Assembly (NCBI RefSeq): GCF_910592395.1
Contig: NC_088319.1
Span: forward strand, 13,826,001 to 13,890,000
Source of the DNA: Lineus longissimus
Taxonomy: Eukaryota; Nemertea; Pilidiophora; Heteronemertea; Lineidae
DNA length: 64,000 nt
Direction: 5' to 3'
Below are positions 37,801 through 50,052 of the stretch, one piece after another. The notes beneath the pieces are model-generated. The model did no database searches and was not told the DNA's origin. It saw only the letters and a program-made list of their open reading frames with translations. The position numbers and the translations under genes were made by a program. Positions within the stretch are counted from its first letter, which is position 1, and every line of letters begins with the position of its first letter.

Positions 37801-38726
37801 TTACAGCCATCAAATTAGGATCTTTTTATGAGAGGAAAAACTTGAATCCTCCAAAATCTGGAAATTACTCATCCTAGATTTTATGCAGACTTCCCAACAT
37901 GCTATCCCTACACGTACCTTTGTCACTGACCAGAGACATTTCCTTCATGACATTCAGCAGAGCTTTTTGTTCTGTCAGCATGTGGCTGAGCTGGTACATC
38001 TCCCCCTCAAGGACTGAACACCATGATCAAGGAATAGACAACCGATTTTTGTACATATATTTGGGGTGAAGCCTTGATCTTTCACTTCAGGTTGCAAATG
38101 GAAGTCTTCTTATTTTGTTTTTCGATGAAAAGAAACTGAAAAGGATACTTGAAATCTCCTTGGCAGTTTCAATGAACTGCGAATAGTTTTTGTAGACATT
38201 TTTCTTCAATGCCAAGGCAGTGTCGTCAGCCAAAACCTGAACCTTCTGTCGCGTGTACAACAAGTCATCTTCTCCTCCCTGGGACACATTCTTAACAACT
38301 GAAAATTAACAGGATTGAGGATAATAGTTGGGATATGATGGACATACTGCCCACAGAATGAAGAGATAGTGAGGCACTTAAGCTGATATGCTGTGCGTGG
38401 ATTGTGTAAATGCAAGTATGGCTGCTCTACCTTTATCCCCGGCCTAAATGCATTGCAGGGACCCCAGTAAGGTCAATGTGTTGTGTGTAGCTCTGTGTTT
38501 ATACAGTGTATTATACAGGCAATACATAAAACTCCAATTTTTTTCCATATAAACCATTAAATACTAAAAACCAGCAATAGCAAATAGCACATATTTGGTA
38601 TCAAATTAAAGATTATCTTTTTATCTTTTCAAAAATCTCTGTTTAAAGAGAATCAGATGAGAACATACATCCATCAGCATCAAAATTAGATTTTGACAAG
38701 ACCCTCCCCAGGCCTTCGGACGACAT
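31822..38726 (-). CDS. EXOC8: Exocyst complex component 8 (Exo84)
   Basis: Fourteen exons (minus): 38669-38726, 38149-38298, 37918-38013, 37367-37464, 35599-35741, 35060-35213, 34679-34829, 34330-34491, 33717-34094, 33386-33519, 33162-33281, 32784-32886, 32370-32560, 31822-31992; all in phase, 702 aa, close to the vertebrate length. Landmarks: NYSQFIETAKEIS and LEGEMYQLSHMLTEQKALL (N-terminal coiled coil of the exocyst core), a PH domain (QRVHAFLLNDSIMIASWLPQ to VKNAFKILMFPD), WVQEVPEDLDVSIAQRDFEH, ERSLRGGPRAARRAVTQLI, and a helical cullin-repeat-like C-terminus. EXOC8 tethers secretory vesicles at the plasma membrane and binds RalA through its PH domain. Three NPF motifs lie near residues 270-285, the third across an exon junction. 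The small first exon is supported by its ATG, donor and phase. Confidence 0.95.
34569..34666. mobile_element. Pogo-like MITE, 5'-truncated
   Basis: Right half only: GTCCTGATTAGAGAGGTC through GGTTCCACTGTA. It lies in an EXOC8 intron, 12 bases below the donor end of exon 34679-34829. Confidence 0.65.
35365..35520. mobile_element. Pogo-like MITE, diverged copy
   Basis: Starts TACAGTAGAACCTATCTTAG and keeps several TTAGGGACA/GAACACCTC-type blocks, but has no clear right terminus. EXOC8 intron. Confidence 0.5.
36989..37030. repeat. Perfect 14-bp stem inverted repeat
   Basis: TGTGACATCTGGTG (36989-37002) pairs exactly with 37017-37030 around a 14-nt loop, in the largest EXOC8 intron (35742-37366). 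Apart from this and a short C tract near 37071 that intron shows nothing I recognise. Confidence 0.8.
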
Positions 38727-39595
38727 TTTGTTTTTTAGATATCCCAGACAAATTATGACGAAAATTGCAATATTTACCACCATTGCCAAAGATTTACCTG
38801 TATTTGGACATATTAAGGTTTTGTTATATTATTAAAGCTGTATGTTTGAAAGTAAGTTGAGATTTACAAATCAATATCTGAGTAATTGCAAATTTTGTAC
38901 CCTGCTATTTTAGCATAACAATTTGTATGGGATATAGTTTAGAGGCTATATTTGAATTTGTGAGAAAAGCAGCGTTAAAAATCCTATTTCTTAAAAATTG
39001 AAGCTAGAATAACTGAAGTAAGACTATAGAAATATGAAATGAAGTATAGCCCACTCATCACATCTATATTTGAAGTTAATCTTCGTTGTTTTTCGTGGAA
39101 ATCACTGGGATGTAGGTCCCAAGAAAAAAAACTGTGATGATCCATGCACATGTGATTGTGATGTACTGTCCATTGCATCCATGCACACACAAAATGACAC
39201 ACTGCATGCACCTTGAGCACATGAGCCAGGTAATGGGCCATGGCTCATATAATGGGGTTGAAGACTCTTTGATAAATATCTGATGGCCCTCTTTTTTTCT
39301 CGAGAACAGCCGGACGTGTGTGGCACCAGTGCTAAGTGACTATTATTATATGTCAATGTTTTTGATATCGGCATCATGACGATATTAACTGAAGCCAGGA
39401 TGTCTTGTTGCATGAACTCCAAGAAAAAGCTACACTGGCCTACCCATCAGCGTTGCGGAGCATGCCCTTAATTGTGGTTCCGATTCTCCAAACCACATAT
39501 CATATCAATCATTCTTCTTTGTACTTGCAGTTTTAGCCTCTAGCTGGAAGACCAATAGGCTAGGTCAAGGCGCTGCCTGGCTTGGTGAGGACGTC
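38727..39595. other. Divergent upstream region of EXOC8 and the exonuclease gene
   Basis: About 870 bp between opposite start codons. An acceptor (GTACTTGCAG, ending 39530) before the exonuclease ATG suggests a 5' UTR intron. Otherwise AT-rich sequence without an identifiable element. Confidence 0.45.
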
Positions 39596-42434
39596 ATGGA
39601 TGGAATGGACTCAAAAGACAATGAGAAGTCTACCGTTAATAAGCTCATGTCGGCAGGATTCACAATTGATGATGAACAGCTCAAAAAGTTTCGATCAGAA
39701 ATCACAGGGCTAAAAGAAAACAATGAAATGTCACTAGAGACTCAAAATATTTCTGTGGCAAAACCGTCAAATAGTCTTTTATACCAGGAAAGATGTGACT
39801 CTCCTTCACTTGATCCAAAATGGCAGAGTTTCTTGAGTGATGTTTTCAATCGCCCCGATAATGAACAGTTGACACGGAAAAGAAAATCAAGTCCCACTCC
39901 CCCAACATCACCAGATCCAAAGAAGAAGTTGACCAGGGTTCAGAAACGGAGGCTGCGGAAAAAAAACAGCAGATTAGAAAGACTTAAGAATGCAAAAGAT
40001 AAGCTTGATAGATGTTCTGGCGTTTCAGATGGTGCTAGGCGTGAAACTTCTGCCTGTCCCTCTGCAGGTCCAAGTAACAGGGTGTCGCAAAAAGATTGTG
40101 CGGACTCCAGGAATAATTCTCTTCAAAATACAACTGGTAAATATCTACATGCAGACAGGTGCGTGTCTGGGACAAATGGTTTGTCAGGTCACTTAAAATC
40201 AGGTACTTCGGAGTACTCGACAGAGTTGGTTGCTACACCCAGTTGTTCATCGGGTTCGAATCAAAAACATGGTGTGAAGCGACCATCTTCGAGCATTGGT
40301 TGCACAACTGACCAATCTGGAGGTGTTCAGTCCAAAAACAATTGTGGATGTGATTTTGGGTCAGGAGATGATGGGACACATGATGTTGACAAAGGAGCTA
40401 AAACTTTACATAAAAGTGATGGAAAGAGAATGAAGTTGGATTCAGTTTTGGGGTCTGCGGACGACACTAGTGGAATTTTTGTCTCTGAATCAGAAGAGGA
40501 GGAGGTTCTTGTGATTTATGATTCTGGGTTGACAAGGTCTGAAATTGTTGAAATTGTGCAGGAGAAATTTGGGCAGGACATACAAATAGAGACTGGTTCT
40601 GACTCGGAGAAAGGGACAGATCGTACTGGTATTAAAATTCTGGATAAGATGCACGATCGGGTTCCAGAAAGTTCTGAAAATGTGTCAGATGACTCTGATT
40701 GCAAGGTTCTAACCTCCAATGGAATGGCCAAGCCAGTTTCATCTGTGTCAGATTCAGAGTTGGTTTGTGATTTAATCATTTCATCCAAAGGTGTGATAAA
40801 AAAGGCAGCTACACCTGGTAAGAAGTCTACGTCAGTGTCTCCTGATAGAACTCCATGTACCAGTGCTGTGTCGTCATCTGTTCCTAGTAGTTCTGGTGTG
40901 TGGGCATCGAAGGAAAATTACACTGAGGCATCATCAAGCAAGTGTACTAAAGTCTCATATGAGTCAAGTCAGTCTATTCAAGGTGGAAAGACTGAGAACC
41001 CCCTTGGAGAAAAGCCTTCAACTTCTGGGAAGAGCTCTAGTCAAGATAATGAGTGTTCGTCTACACGACAGACGATTGTCCAGAGTTGTAGAGGCCTGAA
41101 GCGTACGATAGAGGAGCTGGAGAGTAAGCGACCCCGTCCTGAGCAGTATGTTGCCTTAGATTGCGAGTTTGTTGGAGTTGGGGAAAAAGGTCGGAAGAGT
41201 GCTTTAGGTAAATTGCATGCTAACCTTACTTTGCTTCCACAATGTTTCCGTGTAGTCAGTTGCACTTTCAGAATGGGAATTGTTCAAAAGTTTTCAAGAA
41301 CTACGTGTTGAATTTTGAAAGGCCTTTCAAAGTATTACACTTACCATAAACCTAATCAGCTATGCATTCATAAACAAACCTGATGGCAAAAGGTCCCTGG
41401 CCAGTCATGCTTCCTCCTCCTTGGTTTCAGCCTATTCTGGGCGGTGGAAACAAAATTAACCAAGGGATTTAATTTATATTCTTTGCTTCCAGGACGTGCC
41501 AGCATTGTTAACTACTATGGGAAAGTTGTGTTAGATATCTACAGCTGCCCAGAAGAACCAATCACCGACTTCAGGACCCCTTGGAGTGGAATACATCCCT
41601 ACCACATGAAGAATGCCGTGCCGTTTGAAAGTGCAAGGAGACGAATAAAACAGATTATCGAGGTATGATTCTCAGGCTTGCAATAGAGAAATTAATTGAC
41701 TGTGGTAAAGTTGGGCTAATTTTGTAAATTTTCCTCATTTGTGTCTCACTCTCAGGAATTAACTTATGAAGAGTTTATAGTGCAGAAGATAACCATGTTC
41801 AAAACTGTCAGATGGCAAACTCCACATTGGATTCCCGGATGCAGATTATTCCTAGCATGAAATCAAAACACTGGGTAACTTTGTCAAAATGTCCTCCTGT
41901 TTTTTAGGGAAAAATCATCATCGGTCATGCGATTCATAACGATCTTGAAGTCTTGAAAATAGCACCATCGCAGGAGAACATCAGAGATACAATAACGTCT
42001 GCCAAACTTAAGGAAATGATGGGGTCAAACGAGACAAAGTGTAGTCTTAAGAAGATGGCAAGAGCTTTGTTAGGTAGGTATCTGGTTATGCTCACGAGTG
42101 GTGCTAGCTGAGCTGCGTCCTTTAGCTAATGAGATACAAATGACAGCTTTTTGGAATAGGCCCACTACCTAGTATTATACTCAACTATGATACAGTTGCT
42201 GTAAACTCGAAATTGAATATCTCATCTCACTAAAGACCTCTTTGTTTGTTATTTCCAGATCGCTGGATCCAAAAAGGTAGTCACTGCTCCGTGGAAGATG
42301 CTCGAGCATCACTGGATCTGTTCAAGTTGATTGAGCAAGACTGGGATGGGCAGCTAAAGCAGACTAAGAGACGGAAGCGAGGAACATCTGAGACCGAGTC
42401 ATATTTGGATGATGCTTACTGGCTGTTTGATTAA
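39596..42434 (+). CDS. DEDDh 3'-5' exonuclease, ISG20L2/REXO4/AEN-like
   Basis: Exons 39596-41207, 41493-41662, 41908-42073, 42259-42434; phases join, 707 aa. Residues 1 to about 515 are Ser/Thr-rich and probably disordered, with a basic cluster near residue 115 (KKKLTRVQKRRLRKKNSR) that fits a nuclear or nucleolar signal. The exonuclease domain fills the C-terminus: Asp522/Glu524 (YVALDCEFVG), Asp606 (IGHAIHNDLE), His658 and Asp663 (HCSVEDARA), the full DEDDh set. RASIVNYYGKVVLDIY and FRTPWSGI match the ISG20L2/AEN/REXO4 branch. Those proteins trim structured RNA, including pre-rRNA, or DNA. Vertebrate ISG20L2 is about half this length, so the long first exon is a lineage feature. Which of the three paralogues is the orthologue needs a tree. 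Confidence 0.88.
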
Positions 42435-42530
42435 TATATAGTTACATGTGTACATGTACATGTTGGTCCAAAGAAAGATGATTAAAAATATCCTTTTATT
42501 GTAAGCATTGAAAGCATTGCTGATATTATG

Positions 42531-42536
42531 AATAAA
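42531..42536 (+). terminator. Polyadenylation signal AATAAA, exonuclease gene
   Basis: Canonical AATAAA 97 nt after the exonuclease stop codon. Confidence 0.65.
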
Positions 42537-42539
42537 GTT

Positions 42540-43853
42540 TATTATCCTAAAGAAATGATTTTTGTCTTCCTTGATGTATTGATTGACAATCAACTATACA
42601 CCTTTCCAGAAATGGGGCGCCGAGTGTCCGAAATAGTGATGTCATAAGGGGAAACTAGGCCTAATGGTGGAGGGACAAAGGAGATAGTCATGGTTGACCA
42701 ACACACTTGAATGCCTTTGATGACGGACAAGGGGGAAAAAGTTCGTTCCAATGCAAGCCACCAATTTCGGGAAGCATGTATAATGCATGCTGACTCGCAT
42801 GTACAGATGTAGCAGTGTTCAGGTGGGCACTGACTCTCTTTTCTTCATTCTGGACTCCTGTAGAAATACCGGATCTTCAGGCCTTGGACAGGCCACTGTA
42901 GATTCGAAGCCTACTTCGGGATGAACATGGCAGAGTCGAAAAGGTGCCAGTGTAGCACATTAGATCAGACACCAGAAAATGTGCTCCAGAACTGCCCAAC
43001 CCATCTGGGACACCGAGAGACCGGCCACATAAGAAGGCCTTTTGATGTATGTACCTGTAACTCCCACCTGTTATCCACACTGATGCAATCGAACAGTGCA
43101 ACTAGCACAGTAAACAGTGAACACATGAATTAAGACTGTTTAGTTCTATTCTTATCTTTATTCTTATTCAAATTCAATGAATGCGTTTCCCTGTTCAATA
43201 CAGCAATGTCTACATGTACATGTACATGTACATTTTTAGTATCTTAGATAGTTACTGGATGCTCTGATCTCAACTCATCATCTAAAGAAAATGTACAGTG
43301 CAACACCTACTTGGACCAGGCAAGAGCACACACAGCTAGGAAACATACAAATATATACAGTACATGTACATGTGCGTTCTGTAATACTAGCCTAAATACA
43401 AGTGTGATAAATGCTACAAACAGTATATAGGTTCAAATGAGTGGTCTGCACAAGGTATTTCCTGGCTGAAACTCACAGTTACTGCATGTAAGTGTAAAAG
43501 GTAGAATGTGGTGTAGAGAGCCACCTCCCATGAACTAAAATACTCCAAACATCATGCGGACATTTCATGTTGTATGTCAACATTCAACTTCTGAATAGGA
43601 TCTCTGCACCTGTTGTCCAACCAAGTTAGTGGACAACTTGCGGCAATTGACCAATGCAAATACCTTTAATGCCAATTTAATGCAAGAAATGTAGGCCTGA
43701 AACTCCATAAATCGCTATACACGTACGTGTAAATGTAAAACCAACCAACAATGTCTAAAGCCTGGCTGCCATTTTCTTGTTTGATACAGTTTCTCTATTG
43801 CCATCGACATGTATAAGTCACAATGCCTGTCATGTTCAAAACATACATGTAGG
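42540..43853. other. Convergent intergenic region with ACATGT microsatellite
   Basis: Between the exonuclease and DNA ligase III 3' ends. It holds a TACATG tandem tract near 43211-43232 and a reverse AATAAA (TTTATT at 43157-43162). No gene seen. Confidence 0.5.
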
Positions 43854-46800
43854 TTAACTACTGGTCAGAGGAACCATTTTCTTTTCACGAATACAACACC
43901 ACAGCCAGTCTGTCGTGACACTTGGAATGGCATCGGCCGCATCATGTCCATTCTTTGCACCGTTATCAGCCACGATATGGGTCGCATTTGAAATATCGAA
44001 CTCTTCTACGAGTTCTCCGTCAAACGCAATAATAAATCGTCGGAGTTCCTTGTATTTTTCGACGGACTCTGGTAGGTAGATTTTCAGTCCAGTGAATACG
44101 TCTGCAAGATGCTGAAATACAGAGCAATATCCATAAAACTAAATACACATGTAATAGACATATTAAACTTAGCAATAAAATTTCAGTGACACAGTGGGAG
44201 TACTGACAAATGATGTCCTTAATTGAGAGGTGTCCTTATTACAGAGGTCCAACACAATGGAAACAACCTGTCTAGGATCAAATGCAGTGTCCTTGATACA
44301 TGTCGAGAGGGTGTCTTTAATAATGATGTGTCCATAATAGAGAGGAGTCTGCTGTAAGCGGACATTTACCTTAGATTTCTTGGCAGGTGACTCTGGTGTG
44401 GTCTTCTTGGGGTGGTCAAAGTTTGCAAGGTGATCTGGGTTGGTCTGGTAACAGTTAGCTCCATATTTACACACTTGCTTTGACTGCAGAGAAGAAAAAT
44501 TCTGAGTCATGACCTCGAGGGACAAAATATTTTGTACTGCTGCATTCCTTTCTGTGATTGATTTGTGATTTTTTATGGCCATTTATTTTTTTAGCTTATC
44601 CATCAGCATGAAAAATGTGACATAAACTGCAAACTTATTTACAAACAAATTTATAATTTGTTCCGAGTGGACAACTAGTTCTTCAGACCTACCCTTTTGA
44701 CTGGTGTCCGCTCAGGGGAAGAATCTGCTTTCCTCTTGATGGGGGTGTGGTATGGGGATGGCGATGGAGAAGGCGATGGTGACGGTGATGGGGATGCTGA
44801 TGCACCCCCCTTCTTGGGCGTGCCTTTGTGACCTCCTATGGCATCTGGTATGTCTGAGCACTCTTTGGACTTTTTGAACAAAACCTGAAAGAATTTATGG
44901 AATTAGATTTATAGGTCAAATTCAATGGAAATCATCACTTCAGGACCAAATGCAGTGTCATTAATGGAGAGGGTGACCTTAACAGAGAGGTGTTTTGTAA
45001 GGGAGGTGTAATGCCGAGTTGCAGGAGAGAGTGGATCTTATAAATCTAAAATAAAGCACCAATTCAATCCTACAAGGCAAATCCCTACCTTCAGTTGTTT
45101 TAAGTTCGTAGCTTCCTCCCAGCCCTTATCGTCCCTGATTTTTGTGACCCTTGGAAATCTGATTGAGATGCCGTCAGCTGTATGTGCGTCAGACTTGCTG
45201 AACTCGGCCCCTGTGATCTCCCACACTTGGGCTTTCTGAAAGCGATAAAATAAAGGTTTAAATAAATTATGATTGGTGTTCAAATCACAAACAAAACATA
45301 ACTTATTTAGTAAAAATCAAAAAAAAAATTTTTTGTTTGGCGCTAGAAACTGAAAGGAATTTCATAATTTTTTCCAAAATATATTATCATGATTCTAGAG
45401 TTTTTTTAGAAATAAGAATCTAAAAAAAGACGTGCAAAAATTTTGTGGTTCAAGGAAATGGTTTGTCGTTACTACGGTACATGATAATCTGTCATACTTT
45501 AGAGCCAAACTTCTACATATATTTACCTTAGGATTGGCTATGATAAAATCTGGAACGGCTGCCTTCGATATCTTCAGATGGCTTGGAATCTTGGAATAAT
45601 CTTTGCTGATTTTGATCATGTCCAACTCTCCCTGTAATCGGTCTAACGTTTTGTCATCGTGTCCACCCGAGACCTTTGTGACAGTCTTCCAGCAGTCGTT
45701 ATCTGGGTCATAACAACCCATCAGGAATACCGACATAATACCACCTGAAGAGAAAGGCGATTTTTTGGTTTGAGGTTTGACAATGACAATGTGTGTAACC
45801 AGTTCCTGGGATAAACCATCTGTCAGTCACCAGGCACCAGAGAACGTGTTATGGATGAAGGGCTATGATTCAAACTGTCTCATACCTTTGTTTCCCGAGC
45901 CGAAGTAAGCGCCAAGCACAACCAGGTCAGCAGTGTCCGCCATGGCTCCTTCAGAGAGGTAGTCCTTCTTCACCTTCAACCAATGTCGTTTACCAGGTTC
46001 GTAGGTGCCCTAGAAACAGTCATAAAATCATGTTCAGGCCATGATTGGAAAGTGTTTGTTTGCTGTTTCAAAAATTGGAGAAAAGAAACCTGTGGGGACA
46101 CTGGAGTTGAGCCCTACATAACCCCACGACCAAAAAGCGAGCTACGCCCCTGTTAACATTGGTAAATATCCACTCTCACCTCGGTATTCCTGGCAAAAAC
46201 AAAATTATACGTCGACTTACATTTACATCTTTGAGGACCAATCCTTCGAGACCTTCACGGAAGACTCGCACAAGCATGTCATTGAGATCAGAGGGCACCT
46301 GAAAAAGAAATTCTATACGTGTAGAGATACAGCCAGAAGTATCAAACATTTTACGACACTGATGTGGAATTTGTGTGTCATTGTCAGTGCACTGCTCTAC
46401 CAATTGAGCAATTGAGGTTCCCTGATTTTCTGTGCTGCGTGAGCCAATTTATGTCACTTGCGCTTAGCCAACTAGTCATGTGGTGATGGTGAGAAAGCAG
46501 CGCCAAGTTATAAGGAAAAGTATCATGCTATACTCACCGTTATGTGTTTCATCTCCGAGAACAAGATTCTGTTGGGAATTTCGATCATGTTCTCACGAAG
46601 AAATTTCCTCCTGGTTTTTATGGGCCTTAAAAAGAAATATTGAAATTTGCAAAATCTGTTGTACATGTAAGTTATGTCATGAATGATGCAAAGAGGTAAA
46701 CAGTTCAAACAAAAGCAAACTCACTTGTCCATGAGGTCTTCGCCATTGAAATGGATGCAGTCAAATATGAACAGGCAGACATTGGCATCACTGAAAGCCT

Positions 46801-49800
46801 CTTTCTGAAATCACAAAAGAAACAATTTAAAATCTGGGTAATAATGTCAGCGACTGCAAAGTGAGACAATACATGAAACAGTGAAAAGTGCGATATAAGA
46901 ACTCACTATTATTATCATTATCATAAATGTACTCTTGAACAGAACAAATCCGACTAACCTCATTATCATAAATGTACTCTTGAACAGAACAAATCCGACT
47001 AACCTTATGTTTTCCGAGTGTACCAAACGGTAAAGGTTTGCTAGTCTTGGTATCAATCAGCAAGACTTCAGCATCGAGAATCAAATCACTGCCTCCCGGG
47101 AATGCCTTGGGGATGTAGTCCTTGAAGTGCTGGACCTTGTGAGGTAGGACGGTCTTCAAGCTCCTGCTGTAGTAGTTGAAGACGTTGCCTTTCTTGTGGA
47201 CCTGGACCCTTTCTCCGTCGTACTTGATCTCTGAATACATGCCGTTAGGACACTTTTTAAAGGCGTAACTGATGGACTTGCATGCCTCTGCCTGAAGACA
47301 AAACGATAGAGTGATCATGTTTAAAGTTCTCAATAGAGAATGATTATCAGTCCAGCATTTGGCTGGAGAAACCGTAATAACAAGTGTTACGCACAGGTCT
47401 CCCATCGCTAAAGCCAGGGTGTTTGCGCTGACAAGTGCACCGACGAGATTTCAACTGGAAGGGAGCAGCCATCTAGGACTTTGTTGCATGCGGCAACCCA
47501 CACACCAAATTTCACTTTGAAACGTCACAAGTGGCTGGACCGACCGACTGACTGACTTACCAACATGGGCAGAATAGGTGTCATCAGCGACGCCCTAACG
47601 CTCAGCTTTTTCTGCAGGCCAAATTTTCCCTGGGCATCATCTTTATTCTTCTGGACTCTTGTCACGACATCTTTGAGATCACGAGATGCTTGGAATGCGT
47701 CGTAAGCATTTGGATCAAGGGCTTCGAGGCTGTGAAAGAACACCAAGTCATGTACATGTACAGTGACACCTAGCACTATTAGTAGGACACCTTCTTTCTC
47801 AAGGACACTGATTTTGGTCCCAAATTTGTTTATTTGGTATAGCGCACACCATGTGTGTTGACATTAAACACAGAAGAACTATAGCAGCCATGTTTTAAAA
47901 CCCCAACAAGGCTTTCGAATGGGTTTTTTTTTACTTACATATGTTTCGCTCCAGCATTAATCCTGAGATCATGCTTGATAAGCCGTACAACCATCTTTAA
48001 GTCGTTGGCTGTCGATTTCTTAGAAATGTGCTTTAGAGCCCGGGTCTGTTCGTCATCTTTTGTCAACGTGGCTAGGTCGTCCAGGAACGCATCGACTTCT
48101 TGTAATGATAAAGTGCTCTTCTTGCTTGGGGGAAGTTTGGTACTCTGTTCGAAGAAGTCCTTGACTGTTTCAGCAACATCTCCCTTCTCTAGGTCTGTTA
48201 GCATTTCCTGGTAGCTCACATGGAATATCTAGAACACACAAACACACATACATGTATAACATACTCTTTGAAAAGAAACAGGCTGTGCTGAATTTGGTTC
48301 AAACACAAAATACAATTTTTTATGTGCACTTACAGGCCCTTGTCGGACAATTAGTTTGAATGCAACTTACCGAACTAAAAAGCTTGATCAAATTCTTATT
48401 ATTCAAGTTATAAACCCTCTTGACGGATCCTGGCAGCAATAACTTCAGCAGCACATACACATCACCTTTAAAACCATCTGAAAGCATATGGAAGACATGA
48501 GGCTATGATGATAGGGATGAACTGGACCCTGCGTTGAGAGAACTGCCCAAAACAGGAGGAAGTGAAAAATCATGTTGGCGATCTATACTCCACTGGGAGT
48601 AACAGGCTAAGTGAGTCAATAGGAAATCGACAGGGCTCTGAGCAATACCAGGCACTTCTTAGATGAGACATTGACAGAATCGATCATGGCAAGTCTGAAC
48701 ACGCTTCAGTTCCCTCACAATCTTACCCCCATCACTGCCTCTTTTGAGATATTCCGAGAGGATCTTGGTCTTCCCAGTGTAACTGCTCTCCTCGGCAATT
48801 TCCGCACAAATGCGTCTGTACTGCCGAAACGAGTTGTCTTTCTCTGCATCAGGGTCAATTGGTGCTTTGGAGGTGCTTGGACCTGCAACACCAGAAAATC
48901 CAAGTAAAATTAATCGTTTTGTAAAACTAAGGTCCTGGACTGTCATTCCTTGGCCCGGTGGTTAACAGGAATCAGCAATAGCACTGATGATAAGTCCAAT
49001 CACTACTACATGTATAGAAAATGAAAGGTGCTAAAAAGATTGCGAATGTTATTGTTTTAAATTACCATCATCATCAGAATCACTTTTGAATTCGGCCTTC
49101 TTGACAGGTGTGAGCAGAGTCTGTTTCGGATCTGGCGACTTGATTGGGGTGGTCTTTGCAGGGGTAGTCTTTGCAGGGGTAGTTTTTGCCTTTGCTGGAG
49201 TTTTCTTCTTGGCAGGCGAACCCTTCTTTGCTTCATGAGCTGGAAATCACAGCAGAAATTTCAAAATAATTAAATTTATGTTCATGAAATCATAAAAATG
49301 TACATTTTCGGTAACACCTGTAGTTATAGTCCAAATACTATCATTCTCCCAAATAGCCTGCATGTTTTTGAAAATGCTCGGGAGTCAAATTCTTCTGATC
49401 TTGTGACTTGGTTTGTCAGACAGACATGGCATGCATGGCTGAACAAGGAACACATTTTTCTTCATTTGATTTTCAAACGGTGCAATCTCTACTAACCTGC
49501 AATTAGATCTCTAATAGCCTGCTTATCTTCGTCTTGTAGATCGTTAAAGCCCTCAAGATCACTCGGTTCCTCGATGATCTTGGTCGTGGCACGAGCGCGA
49601 AGGAACGTGTCGAACAGACACTGAGGATGGTGCCAGAGTTTCATATCACCGCCGCTATCGCCACTGAATGGATTAACCGTCACTTTTCCTAATCGCATCT
49701 GACCCTTTGTAAGTTTCTGTTTGCATTTTTTACAGGACGCCATTCCTCTTTTATCATAATCTGCGCAAAATTTATTATCCGCCATGTCGTGGTCTTCGGT

Positions 49801-50052
49801 TATACAAAGTCCCTTTGCGAAAATTATCTGTGGTAGGCCTTTGTAATGTTTTCCTGTTGTAAGGCAAAGACTTTGTTCTGTAAGGCCTCTCTTTGAAGGA
49901 AATATCAGTCTTCGTTTTGGAGGTAACAATCTTTTATCACCACTTGATTGCTTTACTAGGACTGCACTTGTCAATGAGGTTCTTGCGCCAGGGAATTCCT
50001 TGTAAGGGGCCAAGGCAATCTTGGTGACGGCGTGCCTAATAAGTGTGTACAT
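43854..50052 (-). CDS. LIG3: DNA ligase III with PARP-type zinc finger, PBZ finger and BRCT
   Basis: Sixteen exons (minus): 49497-50052, 49066-49239, 48727-48882, 48371-48477, 47939-48228, 47561-47729, 47004-47291, 46725-46804, 46538-46625, 46221-46298, 45886-46009, 45527-45744, 45089-45235, 44693-44884, 44370-44483, 43854-44111; 1012 aa (human about 1009). Order: basic, mitochondrial-type leader ([18 protein letters not shown]), PARP-type zinc finger (CKKC, HHPQC), DNA-binding domain, catalytic core with Lys507 in KYDGER, EGLVLKD and WLKVKKDY, an SP-repeat linker, a PBZ finger (Cys894, Cys900, His907, His913), and a C-terminal BRCT from 928. It seals nicks with ATP in base-excision, single-strand-break and mitochondrial repair; the BRCT partner in animals is XRCC1. 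A second ATG at 49785 would give a nuclear form. I know of no PBZ finger in vertebrate LIG3. Confidence 0.95.
44207..44365. mobile_element. Pogo-like MITE, degenerate copy
   Basis: Keeps GTCCTTAATTGAGAGGTGTCC, AATGGAAACAACC and ATAGAGAGGAGTCTGCTGTAAG. It sits between the BRCT and PBZ exons of LIG3. Confidence 0.5.
44905..45010. mobile_element. Pogo-like MITE, degenerate copy
   Basis: Keeps GGTCAAATTCAATGGAAA, GGACCAAATGCAGTGTC and AACAGAGAGGTGTT. LIG3 intron. Confidence 0.5.
46370..46416 (-). mobile_element. Possible tRNA-like SINE fragment
   Basis: The minus strand reads GCTCAATTGGTAGAGCAGTG, a good tRNA D-arm/A-box, but no B-box or acceptor stem follows. A SINE head remnant in a LIG3 intron is the likeliest reading. 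Confidence 0.35.
46914..47003 (-). repeat. 45-bp tandem duplication starting at the LIG3 exon 7 splice donor
   Basis: Minus strand: exon 7 ends CATAAG|GTTAGTCGG. A 45-nt block beginning with that donor (47003 down to 46959) is followed by a nearly identical block (46958-46914) whose donor is GAG|GTTAGTCGG. Using the second donor adds 45 nt, 15 codons without a stop ([15 protein letters not shown]), inside the catalytic core. Confidence 0.9.
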
